A stretch of 64,000 bases of DNA from PALSA-612 sp963755155 (GCA_963755155.1 CAVWIV010000003.1:1-64000); one strand, 5' to 3'. Shown: positions 49,757 through 59,240, counted from the first letter of the stretch. Notes: generated from the sequence alone by a model not told the origin. A program made the numbers and translations.

Positions 49757-50074
49757 TCAGCCCAGATCGAGCACGAGCTCCAACGCGTCGTCGATGCTCC
49801 GCATCTCGTCGAGCGTCAAGTGTCCCGCCTGCTCGCCGAGCGCTCGCGCATCGACCGGGCCCACCATCTCGCACATCACCCGCGTTGGCTCCTCGCCGAC
49901 AACGATCTCCGGGTGGAAGGTCGCCGATGGCGTCGACGTCGAGGTTGGGCAGACGAGGATTGTGGAAAGCGCGAGCAGATCATCGGCCTGCACGATCACG
50001 GCGAAGCGGCGCCCATGCTGGACGTGCCCGCGCCGGCTGGGGAGCGTTATCGCGTGAACGTCACCGCGAACCAC
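49757..50074 (-). CDS. MazF/PemK-type endoribonuclease toxin
   Basis: The start at 50074 (MVRGDVHAITLPSRRGHVQHGRR) gives 105 residues. RGDV near the N-terminus, GRRFAVIVQADDLLALSTILVCPTST and the helical end (LTLDEMRSIDDALELVLDL) match the SH3-like PemK/MazF fold; RxAVI and TSTSTP are the family cores. MazF enzymes cleave mRNA at short motifs; the motif cannot be predicted. It overlaps the antitoxin gene by 14 bases, antitoxin first, as in most type II pairs. Confidence 0.8.
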   Translation of the reverse strand: MVRGDVHAITLPSRRGHVQHGRRFAVIVQADDLLALSTILVCPTSTSTPSATFHPEIVVGEEPTRVMCEMVGPVDARALGEQAGHLTLDEMRSIDDALELVLDLG

Positions 50075-50312
50075 GAAGCTCGTCCATAAGTTGCGCTACC
50101 TCCGCCGCCTCGCGTACGTACTCCGGGTTGCGCGCCAGCGCCGCCGCTTCCGAAGCGAGCCCGGCGCGCCGCCGGTCGCGCTCTGCCGTCTCGCCAATTG
50201 CCTGACGTGCCGCCTCCGCCCTGGTAATGCCACGACGCCGCGCGATCTCGTCGAGCGCGCGCACGCCGTCTGTTCCGAGACGCAGCGAAAGCGGAGGAAC
50301 CGCCGAAGCCAC
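50061..50312 (-). CDS. Ribbon-helix-helix antitoxin (MazE-like partner)
   Basis: GTG 50312 gives 83 residues. PPLSLRLGTDGVRALDEIARRRGITRAEAARQAI is a ribbon-helix-helix DNA-binding unit. The C-terminal half (SEAAALARNPEYVREAAEVAQLMDEL) is helical and acidic, suited to wrapping the toxin. Its promoter is leaderless and lies inside a long dyad (50320-50343), so the complex probably represses itself. The unit sits directly after adenine deaminase on the same strand. Confidence 0.75.
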   Translation of the reverse strand: MASAVPPLSLRLGTDGVRALDEIARRRGITRAEAARQAIGETAERDRRRAGLASEAAALARNPEYVREAAEVAQLMDELRGSR

Positions 50313-50319
50313 GCGTCAA

Positions 50320-50343
50320 AGTGTAGCGCATAACGCACTACAC
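50320..50343 (-). promoter_or_regulatory. Toxin-antitoxin promoter inside a 23-bp dyad
   Basis: The -10 box TACACT (50325-50320) is seven bases before GTG 50312. It is embedded in the inverted repeat GTGTAG...CTACAC (50321-50343), whose inner bases are also partly symmetric (GC-n-T-n-A-n-GC). Antitoxin binding would cover the polymerase site. Confidence 0.6.
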
Positions 50344-50355
50344 CTCTCGGCCATG

Positions 50356-52050
50356 TCAGTCGGCGACGAGCGGGACGATCTCGAAGCGGTCGACGTCGAC
50401 GAGGCCGTGGTCGGTGATCTTCAGCTTCGGGATCACGGACAGGGCGAGAAACGAAAGCGTCAGAAACGGCGTCGCGACGGTGCAGCCGAGGGCGGCCGCC
50501 GCTACGTTGCACGCGCGGCTCTGCGCGACGACTTCTGCCAGTGGCGCGTCGGAGAGCAGGCCGGCTACGGGTAGCGGGAGCTCGGCCTTAACGCCGCGCG
50601 ACTCGACGGCGACGATGCCGCCGCCGAGCTCTACGAGCCGCTGTACGGCCCTGGCCATATCGTTGTCATCGACGCCGACGACGACGATGTTGTGCGCGTC
50701 GTGGGCGACTGTCGAGGCCATCGCCCCCGACTGGAGGCCGAAGCCACGCACGAACCCCAGCCCGATGCGCCCAGTGCCGTGGTGGCGCTCGATGACCGCG
50801 ATCTTCGCGAGGTCGCGGCTGGGATCCGATACCGCCTCACCGTCGACGACCGTCGGCTCCTCGATCAACTCATCCGTGACGACCTGCTCCTCGACGAGCC
50901 CGATCACCCGCGCGCTACCGCCGGTCCAGGGAATGGCGAAATCGCCGGCCGAGATCGGCTGCACGTGCACCGTCCGCTTCACCCACTCGGGCACGTGCGC
51001 CTCCGGGATCTCGTCGACGGCGCGGCCCTTCTTGAGCACCGTTCGCGGCTCGAACGACTCGAGGTCGTCGAGCACGACGAGATCGGCTTGGTAGCCCGGC
51101 GCGATCGCGCCCATATGGTCGAGGCCGTGCCAGGTCGCAGGGTTCAGCGAGGCGAGGACGAGCGCATCCTCGGGTGCCACTCCCACCGCGACGGCCTTAC
51201 GCACCATCTGGTTCAGGTGGCCGGAGTCGGCGATGTCCTCGGGGTCGCGGTCGTCGGTGCAGAACGCCATGCGCGAAGGACCAAGCTCTTTGACGAGCGG
51301 CAGGAGGTCTTCGAGGTTCCGCGCCATCGACGCCTCACGGATGAGGAGCCACATGCCGGCGCGGAGCCGCTGGCGCCCCTCCTCGACGGTGAGCGCCTCG
51401 TGATCGGAGCGGATGCCCGACGCGGCGTACGCGTTGAGCGCCTTCCCAAGCACCCCTGGCGCATGCCCGTCTGCGTGCGCCGCGCCTTCGAGTGCGAGCT
51501 TCTCGAGCTCCGCCGGATCGCCCGCGATGACGCCGGGGAAGTTCATCATCTCGGCGAGGCCGATCACGCGGCGCCGGCGCAGGAGGCCCTGGAGGTCGCC
51601 CGCCGTCAGCGGCCGGCGCGGCGACTCGAAGGACGACGCCGGAACGCACGACGACGCGGTGAAGTACACGTCGAGCGGCAGGCCGGAGCAGACGTCGAGC
51701 AGCCAGTGGATGCCGTCGGAGCCGAGGACGTTCGCGATCTCGTGCGGGTCGGCGACGACGGCCGTCGTGCCCATCGGCAGCACGAGCCGCGCGAACTCGT
51801 CGACGAGCAGCTTCGTCGACTCGAGGTGCATATGGGCGTCGATGAAGCCGGGGACGATGTAGGCGCCAGCGACGTCGAGCGTCTCCTCGCCGTCGTAGTC
51901 GCCCAGGCCCGCGACGTAGCCGTCGCACACCGCGACGTCGGTCTCGAGCCATTCGCGCGTGAAGACCGAGAGCACGCGACCGCCTTTGACGACGAGATCG
52001 GCCGGCTCGTCTCCGCGTGCGACTGCGATGCGTCGGGCAAGGTCGGTCAT
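50356..52050 (-). CDS. ade: Adenine deaminase, Ade/AdeC type
   Basis: Converts adenine to hypoxanthine. ATG 52050 overlaps the xanthine-dehydrogenase stop (ATGA). 564 residues, typical. IVPGFIDAHMHLESTKLL gives the H-x-H metal ligands; VVADPHEIANVLG, GLAEMMNFPGVI, CTDDRDPEDI (catalytic Asp region) and ASLNPATWHGL follow. The C-terminal half (IPWTGGSARVIGLV, AHDAHNIVVVGVDDNDM) is specific to the Ade family. It is the last gene of the leftward purine operon and feeds hypoxanthine to xanthine dehydrogenase or Hpt. Confidence 0.92.
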   Translation of the reverse strand: MTDLARRIAVARGDEPADLVVKGGRVLSVFTREWLETDVAVCDGYVAGLGDYDGEETLDVAGAYIVPGFIDAHMHLESTKLLVDEFARLVLPMGTTAVVADPHEIANVLGSDGIHWLLDVCSGLPLDVYFTASSCVPASSFESPRRPLTAGDLQGLLRRRRVIGLAEMMNFPGVIAGDPAELEKLALEGAAHADGHAPGVLGKALNAYAASGIRSDHEALTVEEGRQRLRAGMWLLIREASMARNLEDLLPLVKELGPSRMAFCTDDRDPEDIADSGHLNQMVRKAVAVGVAPEDALVLASLNPATWHGLDHMGAIAPGYQADLVVLDDLESFEPRTVLKKGRAVDEIPEAHVPEWVKRTVHVQPISAGDFAIPWTGGSARVIGLVEEQVVTDELIEEPTVVDGEAVSDPSRDLAKIAVIERHHGTGRIGLGFVRGFGLQSGAMASTVAHDAHNIVVVGVDDNDMARAVQRLVELGGGIVAVESRGVKAELPLPVAGLLSDAPLAEVVAQSRACNVAAAALGCTVATPFLTLSFLALSVIPKLKITDHGLVDVDRFEIVPLVAD

Positions 52051-54365
52051 AGCGCTATGTCGTCGGGACGCACGGGGACGCGCGCGAGCTCACGGCCCGT
52101 AGCGTCGCGCAGCGCGGAGAGGACTGCTGCAGTGGAGACGACCGTAGGCGGCTCACCCACGCCCTTGAGGCCGTAGGGGCCGTCCGGCTCGGGATCCTCC
52201 ACGAGCGTGGCTTCGATCGGCGGCACGTCGAGCGCGGTGGGAATGAGGTAGTCCGTGAAGCTCGCGTTCGTGATGAGCCCACCGGTGGTCTGGATCTCCT
52301 CCATCAGCGCGAGGCCGATGCCCTGCGCAGTGCCGCCCTCGATCTGGCCGTGCACTGCAAGCGGATTGAGCGCCTTGCCGACGTCTTGCGCAGTGCCGAT
52401 CCAGACGAGCCGCGTCAGACCCAGCTCGACGTCGACCTCCGCGACGACCTTCATCGCCGCGCAGGCGAAGGCGACGTGGGCCCGCTCCCCGAGCACCTGG
52501 CCCGTCTCCGGGTCGAGCGGGAACGTGGGCAGGTGACGGTAGACGCGCTCGACATCGACGTCCCCGCCGGTGCGTGCACGCTCCGCGAGCGCCTCCTGGC
52601 AGGCGAGCCGCACGGCGCCGGCCGCCATCCACGTCATCCGCGAGGCCGATGACGAACCGGCCGAGCCGACCCCCGTCGTGGACGGGGTGGTGACCACGAC
52701 GTCGTCGATCCCGAGCTCCTGCCGTGCGACCTGCGCGATGACGTCCGTCACACCCTGGCCGACCTCCGCGGCCGCGCAGAGGACTTCGGCTGAGAGGCCG
52801 CCCGTCGCAGTCTGAAAGAGCCGAACTCGCGCGGCCGCGTAGTCGTCGAACCCCTCCGAGAAGCAGATGTTCTTCAGGCCGACGGCGAAGCCTGTGCCGC
52901 GCTGGACGCCTTCACCGCGCGTCGTGTTGCCGGTGCCGCCGGGAAGGCGCACCGACTCGCGCGGCAGCTCCTCGGGTGCCGGCGGGTCGAGCTCGGCACA
53001 GCGGCGGATGACCTCGGCGACCGGTAGGGAGCCGGTGATGATCTGCCCGGTGGGAAGGGTGTCCCCAGGCTTGAGCGCGTTCAGGAGACGCAGCTCGACC
53101 GGGTCGATGTCGAGGGCGGCGGCGAGCTTGTCCATCTGCGCCTCGTGCGCGAAGCAACCCTGGACGGCACCGAAGCCGCGCATGGCGCCGCAGGGTGGGT
53201 TGTTCGTGTACACGCAGGTGCCGTCGACGTGGACGTTGTCGACGTTGTACGGGCCGGCGACGAAGCAGCACGCGTTCGCGAGCACGGCCGTCGAGCTCGA
53301 TGCGTACGCGCCGCCGTCGAGGAGGATGCGCGCGTGAACGGCGACGAGTCGGCCGTCGCGCGTCGCCCGGTGCTCGGCCCAGATCTTCGCGGGGTGCCTG
53401 TGGACGTGACCTGTGAACGACTCCTCGCGGTTGTAGACCATCTTCACTGGACGGCCCGTGTGCAGCGCGAGCATCGCTGCATGGATCTGGATCGACATGT
53501 CCTCGCGGCCGCCGAAGGCGCCACCGACGCCGGCGAGGTGGACGCGAACCTGCTCGGGGGCGAGCGCTAGACAGGGCGCGACCTGGTCGCGGTCGACGTG
53601 GATCCACTGCGTGGCGACGTAGATGTCGACTCCACCCTCACCATCGGGCACGGCAAGGCCGGACTCGGGGCCGAGGAACGCCTGGTCCTGGGTTCCCACC
53701 TCGTAGACGCCGGTGACCGTGACGTCTCCCTCGACCTCGGGGTCTCCGTGCCTGATCACCATCGAGCGAACGACGTTGGGGCGCGGGTCCTCGCGGAAGC
53801 CGTGGCCGACGGTAGGGCGGTCGGGATGGAGCGGCTCCTGCTCGGTCGCGAGCTCCGGGTCCGAGACGGGCGGCAACTCTTCATAGGCGACGTCGATGGC
53901 GGCGGCTGCGCGCCGGGCCTCCTCGGGGCTCTCCGCGGCGACGACCGCCACCGGCTCGCCGTGGTAGCGCACGCGGTCGATGGCGAGCACCGGCTGGTCG
54001 GGGATCTCGAGGCCGTACGTCTTTGCCCCGGGAACGTCGGCGTGGGTCAGGACAGCGTGGACGCCCGGCGCGGCGAGGGCCTTGGAGATGTCGATCGCGT
54101 GGATGAGCGCGTGCGCGTGCGGGCTGCGGAGCGTGTGGCCCCAGAGCATGCCCGGCGCCTCGAGGTCGCTCGAGAACGCGAACTCGCCCTTCGTCTTCGG
54201 CACAGCGTCGGAGCGAAGGATGCTCTCGCCGACGCGCCCGTGCTCGAGGCGCCGCGGCGTGGCGACCGTCTGTTGCGAAGTTGGCGCACTTTCGTCACCC
54301 ACGCGTTCTGAATTCGTCGTTACGATCAAGTCGGGTGGTGGTCCGGGGTGGCCCCAACGGCTCAT
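52047..54365 (-). CDS. Xanthine dehydrogenase, molybdopterin-binding subunit
   Basis: Hydroxylates hypoxanthine and xanthine to urate at the molybdenum site. ATG 54365 overlaps the Fe-S gene stop. 772 residues. SDAVPKTKGEFAFSSDL starts domain I; GVGGAFGGREDM and NPPCGAMRGFGAVQGCFAHE (the R-G-F-G loop with catalytic Arg) mark the cofactor site; GVGSAGSSSASRM, TAQDVGKALNP and GLKGVGEPPTV carry the catalytic Glu in GVGEPP. The three-subunit layout matches bacterial PucCDE-type enzymes. Substrate assignment rests on the surrounding purine genes. Confidence 0.9.
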   Translation of the reverse strand: MSRWGHPGPPPDLIVTTNSERVGDESAPTSQQTVATPRRLEHGRVGESILRSDAVPKTKGEFAFSSDLEAPGMLWGHTLRSPHAHALIHAIDISKALAAPGVHAVLTHADVPGAKTYGLEIPDQPVLAIDRVRYHGEPVAVVAAESPEEARRAAAAIDVAYEELPPVSDPELATEQEPLHPDRPTVGHGFREDPRPNVVRSMVIRHGDPEVEGDVTVTGVYEVGTQDQAFLGPESGLAVPDGEGGVDIYVATQWIHVDRDQVAPCLALAPEQVRVHLAGVGGAFGGREDMSIQIHAAMLALHTGRPVKMVYNREESFTGHVHRHPAKIWAEHRATRDGRLVAVHARILLDGGAYASSSTAVLANACCFVAGPYNVDNVHVDGTCVYTNNPPCGAMRGFGAVQGCFAHEAQMDKLAAALDIDPVELRLLNALKPGDTLPTGQIITGSLPVAEVIRRCAELDPPAPEELPRESVRLPGGTGNTTRGEGVQRGTGFAVGLKNICFSEGFDDYAAARVRLFQTATGGLSAEVLCAAAEVGQGVTDVIAQVARQELGIDDVVVTTPSTTGVGSAGSSSASRMTWMAAGAVRLACQEALAERARTGGDVDVERVYRHLPTFPLDPETGQVLGERAHVAFACAAMKVVAEVDVELGLTRLVWIGTAQDVGKALNPLAVHGQIEGGTAQGIGLALMEEIQTTGGLITNASFTDYLIPTALDVPPIEATLVEDPEPDGPYGLKGVGEPPTVVSTAAVLSALRDATGRELARVPVRPDDIAL

Positions 54366-54820
54366 GAGTTTTCGGCCGCCGTCTTCACCGCGTCGACGAT
54401 CTTCTGGTACCCCGTGCAGCGGCAGAGGTTGCCGGACAGCGCCTCGCGGATCTCGTCCTCGCTGGGGTTCGGCACACGAGCCACGAGGTCCGCGGCCGCG
54501 ACTACGAGCCCCGGCGTGCAGAACCCGCACTGGACAGCCCCCGCCTCGACGAAGGCCCTCTGCACCGGGTGGAGCTCCTCACCATCCGCAAGCCCCTCCA
54601 CGGTCGCGATCTCGTGCCCGTCCGCCTGCGAGGCGAGCACGAGGCACGAGCACACGAGCTTGCCGTCGAGCAGCACCGAGCAGGAGCCGCACTCACCCTG
54701 CTCGCACGCGTTCTTCGAGCCGGGCAGGCCCACTCGCTCGCGCAGTGTGAAGAGGAGGCTCTCGCCGGGCCAGACCTCGGCCTCCACCTGCTCGCCGTTC
54801 GCGACGAACGCAATTCTCAT
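54362..54820 (-). CDS. Xanthine dehydrogenase, 2Fe-2S subunit
   Basis: ATG 54820 overlaps the FAD-subunit stop (ATGA); an in-frame ATG at 54832 is less likely. 152 residues. Cys sets: CEQGECGSC-SVLLDGKLVC (plant-type cluster) and CGFCTPG with CRCTGYQKI (second cluster, helical domain). It carries electrons from the molybdenum site to FAD. Location is cytoplasmic, complexed with its two neighbours. Confidence 0.93.
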   Translation of the reverse strand: MRIAFVANGEQVEAEVWPGESLLFTLRERVGLPGSKNACEQGECGSCSVLLDGKLVCSCLVLASQADGHEIATVEGLADGEELHPVQRAFVEAGAVQCGFCTPGLVVAAADLVARVPNPSEDEIREALSGNLCRCTGYQKIVDAVKTAAENS

Positions 54821-55614
54821 GCCGCGAGGCACCTCTCCACTGCCCGCCGCGCCAGCACGCCGAGCGCGTGGCGGCGATACGCCGCCGTTCCCCGCACGTC
54901 GTCGATCGGCGAGCAGGCCTGAACGACGGCGTCGGGCAGGCTCCGTGCGTCCCCCATCGGCACGCGAACGAACCCGGGCACGGGGCCTGCCGAGCCGAAC
55001 GACGCGCGCAGCTCGTCGCGCTCGCGATCGGCCGCGACCGCGAGCGAGCAGACGGCGATCACCATTGCGTTCCGCGGCCCCACCTTCATGAACGTCTGCG
55101 AGCCGCCCGAAGGACGCACGACGACCGCGACGATGAGCTCGTCGCCCTCGAGTGCGTGCTGCTTCGGCCCCACGAGGAACTCGCGGACGGACATCCGCCG
55201 CGCGCCGCGCGCCGCGCTCGCGAGCTCGACCTCTGCCTCGTTCACCAGCAGCGGCGGCAGCGCGTCCCCGGCCGGAGATGCCGTGCCGAGGTTGCCGCCG
55301 AGCGTGCCGCGGTTGCGAATCTGCGGCGAGCCCACCGTCCGCGATGCCTCCGCAAGAGCAGGCAGCTCCGACGCGAGCTCACCGTGCTCGATCTCCGCGT
55401 ACGTCAGGCCCGCTCCGAGACGGAGCGACCCGTTCTCGCGAGACCAGCCCCCGAGCTCGGCCACCTCGCCCAGGTCGAGGATCGCGTCGGGCCGCGCGCG
55501 GTCGAAGTTGAGGTCGACCATGACGTCTGTCCCGCCGCGGATCGCGAGCGCCCGTGGATGCTCGGCGCGCAGCACGAGCGCCTCCGCCAACGTCCGGGGC
55601 CTCAGCACTTCCAT
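54817..55614 (-). CDS. Xanthine dehydrogenase, FAD-binding subunit
   Basis: ATG 55614 gives 265 residues. LRPRTLAEALVLRAEHPRALAIRGGTDVMVDL is the FAD pyrophosphate loop (family motif AGGTD; here IRGGTD). TVGSPQIRNRGTLGGNLGTASPAGD is the second FAD motif (RNxGTxGGNL). C-terminal CO-dehydrogenase-flavoprotein domain follows. It accepts electrons from the 2Fe-2S subunit and passes them to NAD or another acceptor. It starts ten bases after the ABC permease stop, so transport and oxidation genes are in one transcript. Confidence 0.92.
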   Translation of the reverse strand: MEVLRPRTLAEALVLRAEHPRALAIRGGTDVMVDLNFDRARPDAILDLGEVAELGGWSRENGSLRLGAGLTYAEIEHGELASELPALAEASRTVGSPQIRNRGTLGGNLGTASPAGDALPPLLVNEAEVELASAARGARRMSVREFLVGPKQHALEGDELIVAVVVRPSGGSQTFMKVGPRNAMVIAVCSLAVAADRERDELRASFGSAGPVPGFVRVPMGDARSLPDAVVQACSPIDDVRGTAAYRRHALGVLARRAVERCLAA

Positions 55615-55623
55615 CCCGAAGTT

Positions 55624-56595
55624 CTAGCGCTCCTCGCGCACGTACGGCACGCCGAGGGCCGCCGGAGCGCCGACGCGACGCTTCGCCAGGCCCGTCGACA
55701 CGAGGACGAGCACGACGATCGTCATCACGTACGGCAGCGCCTGGAGGAACTCCGGCGTGATCTGCACGTCGTGCGCCTGCAGCGCGAACGGCAGCGCCGA
55801 GAGACCGCCGAAGAGGTACGCGCCGACCAGACACAGCTCGGCGCGCCAGAACGCGAAGATGACGAGCGCGATGGCGATCCATCCCGCGCCGCTCACGAGC
55901 GTGTCGCCGGAGGTCCAGCCGGCCGTGATCGACAGGCTGAAACACGCGCCGCCGACGCCTGCCAGGGCGCCCCCCACGATGACGTGCACGTAGCGGTAGC
56001 GCGTGACGCTGATCCCCATCGCGTCCGCCGTCGCTGGGGACTCGCCCACCGCGCGCACGTTGAGGCCCCAGCGGGTGCGCGTGAGATAGAGGGCGATAGC
56101 GGCCGTCAGTGCCCACGACCCGTAGACGAGCGCCGACTGGTCGAAGAGGATCGGGCCGAACACCCAGAGGTCGCCGAGGCCGAAGACGTCGAGCGAGCCG
56201 AACTGATGGGTCGCCGGCAGGTCGCCGAGCCCCAGCTCGGAGCCGAAGTACGCGGACAGCCCGAGCCCGCCGGCGAAGATCGTCAGCGCCAGCCCCGACA
56301 CGATCTGGCTCGCGCGGAGCGTCACGGTAAGGAACGCGTGGATCGCGGCCATCGCCGCCCCCGCCGCCCCGGCCGCGAGCACTGCGACCGCGAGCACGAC
56401 CGCACTCGCCGCCTCGACGGTCTGCGTGGCCCAGAAGCCGACCGCGGCCCCGAACAGCATCATCCCCTCGACGCCGAGATTGAGCACGCCGGAGCGCTCT
56501 GCGAGCAGCTCGCCGAGGGCGGCGTAGAGGAGCGGCGTGCCGTAGAGCACGGCCTGCGCCAGCACAAAAACGACGAGGCTGTCGTTGATGCTCAC
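55624..56595 (-). CDS. Nucleoside/purine ABC transporter permease 2
   Basis: GTG 56595 overlaps permease 1 by four bases. 323 residues with about nine membrane segments. AERSGVLNLGVEGMMLFGAAVGF is the conserved BPD_transp_2 motif of the BMP/nucleoside (NupQ-type) transporters, and GLNVRAVGESPATADAMGISVTRYRYVHVIVGGALAGVGG the cytoplasmic EAA-like coupling loop. It pairs with permease 1 to form the channel. Confidence 0.9.
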   Translation of the reverse strand: MSINDSLVVFVLAQAVLYGTPLLYAALGELLAERSGVLNLGVEGMMLFGAAVGFWATQTVEAASAVVLAVAVLAAGAAGAAMAAIHAFLTVTLRASQIVSGLALTIFAGGLGLSAYFGSELGLGDLPATHQFGSLDVFGLGDLWVFGPILFDQSALVYGSWALTAAIALYLTRTRWGLNVRAVGESPATADAMGISVTRYRYVHVIVGGALAGVGGACFSLSITAGWTSGDTLVSGAGWIAIALVIFAFWRAELCLVGAYLFGGLSALPFALQAHDVQITPEFLQALPYVMTIVVLVLVSTGLAKRRVGAPAALGVPYVREER

Positions 56596-57722
56596 GCGGC
56601 CGGCTCCGTTGCGGCCGGCCCGCCAGACCGGCCGAAGCGCGTGAAGCGCACGCGGTAACGGACGAGCAACTCGCCTCCGAGCGCGCAGAAGAGGATGACG
56701 CCCTGCATCACGCCAACGAGGCCCGACGGGAAGTCGACGCCCTGGAGCGTGTAGCCGGCGTTCTGGAGACCGCCGATCAGGACGGCCACGAGGCACACGG
56801 CGAAGGGGTTGTAGCGTGCGAGCGCCGCGACCACGATTCCCGTGTAGCCGAACGCTGCTGCCTGGAGCCCGCTCGGGCTGCCGTCGAGCGTGTGCGTGAA
56901 GTCGCCGATCTGGCTGGCCCCTCCGATGCCGGCCACCGCGCCCGAGACTCCCATGACGGCGAGGATCTTCCGCCGCGTGCGCATGCCCGCGTAGCGCGCG
57001 GCACGAGGCGAGTCCGCGATCACCCCGACCTCGAAGCCGAACCGCGTCCGCGAGTAGAGCGCCCACAGCACGACGGCGGCGCCGATACCGAGCAGGAAGC
57101 CGAGGGGCACGACGAGGCTCGAGCCGAAGGTCGGCCAGTCGGACTCGATGGGCATCGCCTTCCCCTGCGGGAACGCGCGCGCCTGGAGCGTCGACGTGTC
57201 GCGCCAGTACGAGGCGCTGCTGAAGATGAGGTACGTGAGCAGCAGCCCTGCGACATAGTTGAGCATGAGCGACGTGATGATCTCGTTCGTCCTGGCGAAC
57301 GCCCGCAGGATGCCGGGAATGAGCGCCCAGAGCGCCCCGCCCACGCCGCCCGCGACGCACATGAGCACGACGAACACCGGCGTCGACATCGTGCCGCGGT
57401 CGCCGAGCTGCAGCGCGATCCAGGACGCGAAGACAGCACCGAGATACAGCTGGCCCTCGGCTCCGATGTTGAAAAGGTTCATGCGAAAAGCGGCCGCGGC
57501 GGCGAGCCCGGTGAAGAGGATCGGCGTCGCGGAGATGAGCGTCGCCGAGAGCGCGCCGTTGCCCGTGAACCCCGCCTCGATCATCCGCCGGTACGTGTCC
57601 CACGGGTCGTGGCCGGTCGCGGCGAGGATCACCGCCATGACCCCGAAGGCGACGACGAGCGAGCCCACGGGCACGACGACCGACAGCCACCACGGCTGAT
57701 CGAGCCGTCTTTCTATTCGCAT
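56592..57722 (-). CDS. Nucleoside/purine ABC transporter permease 1
   Basis: ATG 57722 gives 376 residues with nine to ten membrane segments. AAAAFRMNLFNIGAEGQLYLGAV is the NupP-type conserved motif, and SPRAARYAGMRTRRKILAVMGVSGAVAGIGG the coupling loop for the ATPase. The start overlaps the ATPase stop by one base. With permease 2 it forms an asymmetric channel of the type that imports nucleosides and, by neighbourhood, probably purine bases. Confidence 0.9.
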   Translation of the reverse strand: MRIERRLDQPWWLSVVVPVGSLVVAFGVMAVILAATGHDPWDTYRRMIEAGFTGNGALSATLISATPILFTGLAAAAAFRMNLFNIGAEGQLYLGAVFASWIALQLGDRGTMSTPVFVVLMCVAGGVGGALWALIPGILRAFARTNEIITSLMLNYVAGLLLTYLIFSSASYWRDTSTLQARAFPQGKAMPIESDWPTFGSSLVVPLGFLLGIGAAVVLWALYSRTRFGFEVGVIADSPRAARYAGMRTRRKILAVMGVSGAVAGIGGASQIGDFTHTLDGSPSGLQAAAFGYTGIVVAALARYNPFAVCLVAVLIGGLQNAGYTLQGVDFPSGLVGVMQGVILFCALGGELLVRYRVRFTRFGRSGGPAATEPAA

Positions 57723-59227
57723 CAGCGCTTCCCACCGGCCATGAGGAACCCGAGCTCGTCGGGCGTGGCCGCCGAGGCATCGAGCTCGGCGACGACGGAG
57801 CCTTCGTACATGACGGCCACCCGGTCGGCGAGCGCGAGGATCTCGTCGAGGTCCTCGCTGATCACGAGCACAGCCACGCCGTCGGCGGCCGCCCCGCGGA
57901 GAAACGCGTGAACGGTCTCGATCGCGCCGACGTCCAGGCCGCGCGTGGGTTGGGCGGCGACGAGCACGACCGGCTTCCCCTGGAACTCGCGACCGAGCAC
58001 GAGCTTCTGGAGGTTCCCGCCGGAGAGGTTGCGCGCCGGGGTGTCGGGGCCGGGAGTCTTGACGTCGTACCGCGCTATGAGCGAGCGCGCGATCTCCGCC
58101 ATGCGTCTCAGCCGAAGCAGCGGCCCCCGCGAGACCGGCGGCTTGCGGTACGTCTTCAGGACCGCGTTGCGCGTGATGCTCAGGCTCGGAGCGAGGCCCG
58201 TGCCGAGCCTGTCCTCGGGCACGTGTGCAACCCCGGCGCCGATGGCGCTGCGAGGATCGCCTCCGCGGAGCGGGCGACCCGCAACCTTCACGCTCCCCGC
58301 GGAGGGCGAGCGCATGCCGGAGATCGTCTCGGCGAGCTCGCGCTGGCCGTTGCCCGCCACGCCGGCGATGCCGAGGATCTCGCCGGCGCGGACGCGGAGA
58401 GAGACGTCCCGCAGCGCGTCACCGCCACGGTCGCCGGCGGCGCTCACGCCGGCGACGTCGAGCGCGACGTCGCCGGGAGTGTGCTCCGGCACGGTTCTCT
58501 GCGACGCGTCCACCTCGCGGCCGACCATCAGCGCGGCCAGCGACCGGAGCGTCGCCTCCGTCGCATCCACGGTCGCCACCGTCCGCCCGCCGCGAAGGAC
58601 GGTCACGCGGTCTGCGACCGCCTTCACCTCGTGGAGCTTGTGGGAGATGAAGATGACCGTCCTGCCTTCGGCGGCCATCGACCTGAGGGTCGTAAACAAG
58701 GCGTCCGCCTCCTGCGGCGTGAGCACCGCAGTCGGCTCGTCCATGATGAGGATCCGCGCTTCGCGGTAGAGCGCTTTCAAGATCTCGACGCGCTGCTGCT
58801 CGCCGATCGAGAGCTGCCAGATGCGCGCCGACGGGTCGACCGCGACGCCGTACTTCTCGCCGAGCTCCGTGACCCGCCGCTCGATCGCGGGCGGGTGCAC
58901 GAAGAACCGGCGGCCCTCGCCACGATGGTCGCCGAGCACGACGTTCTCGGCCACGGAGAACGGCTCTACTAGCCGGAAGTGCTGGTGCACCATGCAGATG
59001 CCGGCGTCGAGGGCGTCGCGTGGCGAGTGGAAGTGCACCGGCTCGCCGTAGAGCTCGATCTCCCCCTCGTCGGGCCGGTAGAGCCCGGTGAGAATGTTGG
59101 ACAGCGTCGTCTTGCCGGCGCCGTTCTCGCCGAGCAAGGCATGCACTTCACCGGCTCTCACCTCGAAGTGGACGCTCTCGTTCGCGACGACGCCCGGAAA
59201 CCGCTTCGTGATCCCGTGCATCCGCAC
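57722..59227 (-). CDS. ABC transporter ATP-binding protein, two-domain sugar/nucleoside type
   Basis: GTG 59227 (or ATG 59221: MHGITKRFPGVVANESVHF) is chosen because the longer frame to 59275 would translate a terminator-like hairpin. About 501 residues. Domain 1: Walker A LLGENGAGKT, signature LSIGEQQRVEI, Walker B ILIMDEPTAVLTPQE. Domain 2: degenerate Walker A GVAGNGQREL and signature LSGGNLQKLVLGREF, then VAAQPTRGLDVGA. This is the RbsA/NupO layout with one active and one weak site. It drives the two permeases. Confidence 0.9.
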   Translation of the reverse strand: MRMHGITKRFPGVVANESVHFEVRAGEVHALLGENGAGKTTLSNILTGLYRPDEGEIELYGEPVHFHSPRDALDAGICMVHQHFRLVEPFSVAENVVLGDHRGEGRRFFVHPPAIERRVTELGEKYGVAVDPSARIWQLSIGEQQRVEILKALYREARILIMDEPTAVLTPQEADALFTTLRSMAAEGRTVIFISHKLHEVKAVADRVTVLRGGRTVATVDATEATLRSLAALMVGREVDASQRTVPEHTPGDVALDVAGVSAAGDRGGDALRDVSLRVRAGEILGIAGVAGNGQRELAETISGMRSPSAGSVKVAGRPLRGGDPRSAIGAGVAHVPEDRLGTGLAPSLSITRNAVLKTYRKPPVSRGPLLRLRRMAEIARSLIARYDVKTPGPDTPARNLSGGNLQKLVLGREFQGKPVVLVAAQPTRGLDVGAIETVHAFLRGAAADGVAVLVISEDLDEILALADRVAVMYEGSVVAELDASAATPDELGFLMAGGKR

Positions 59228-59240
59228 GGCGAGAGGAGAA

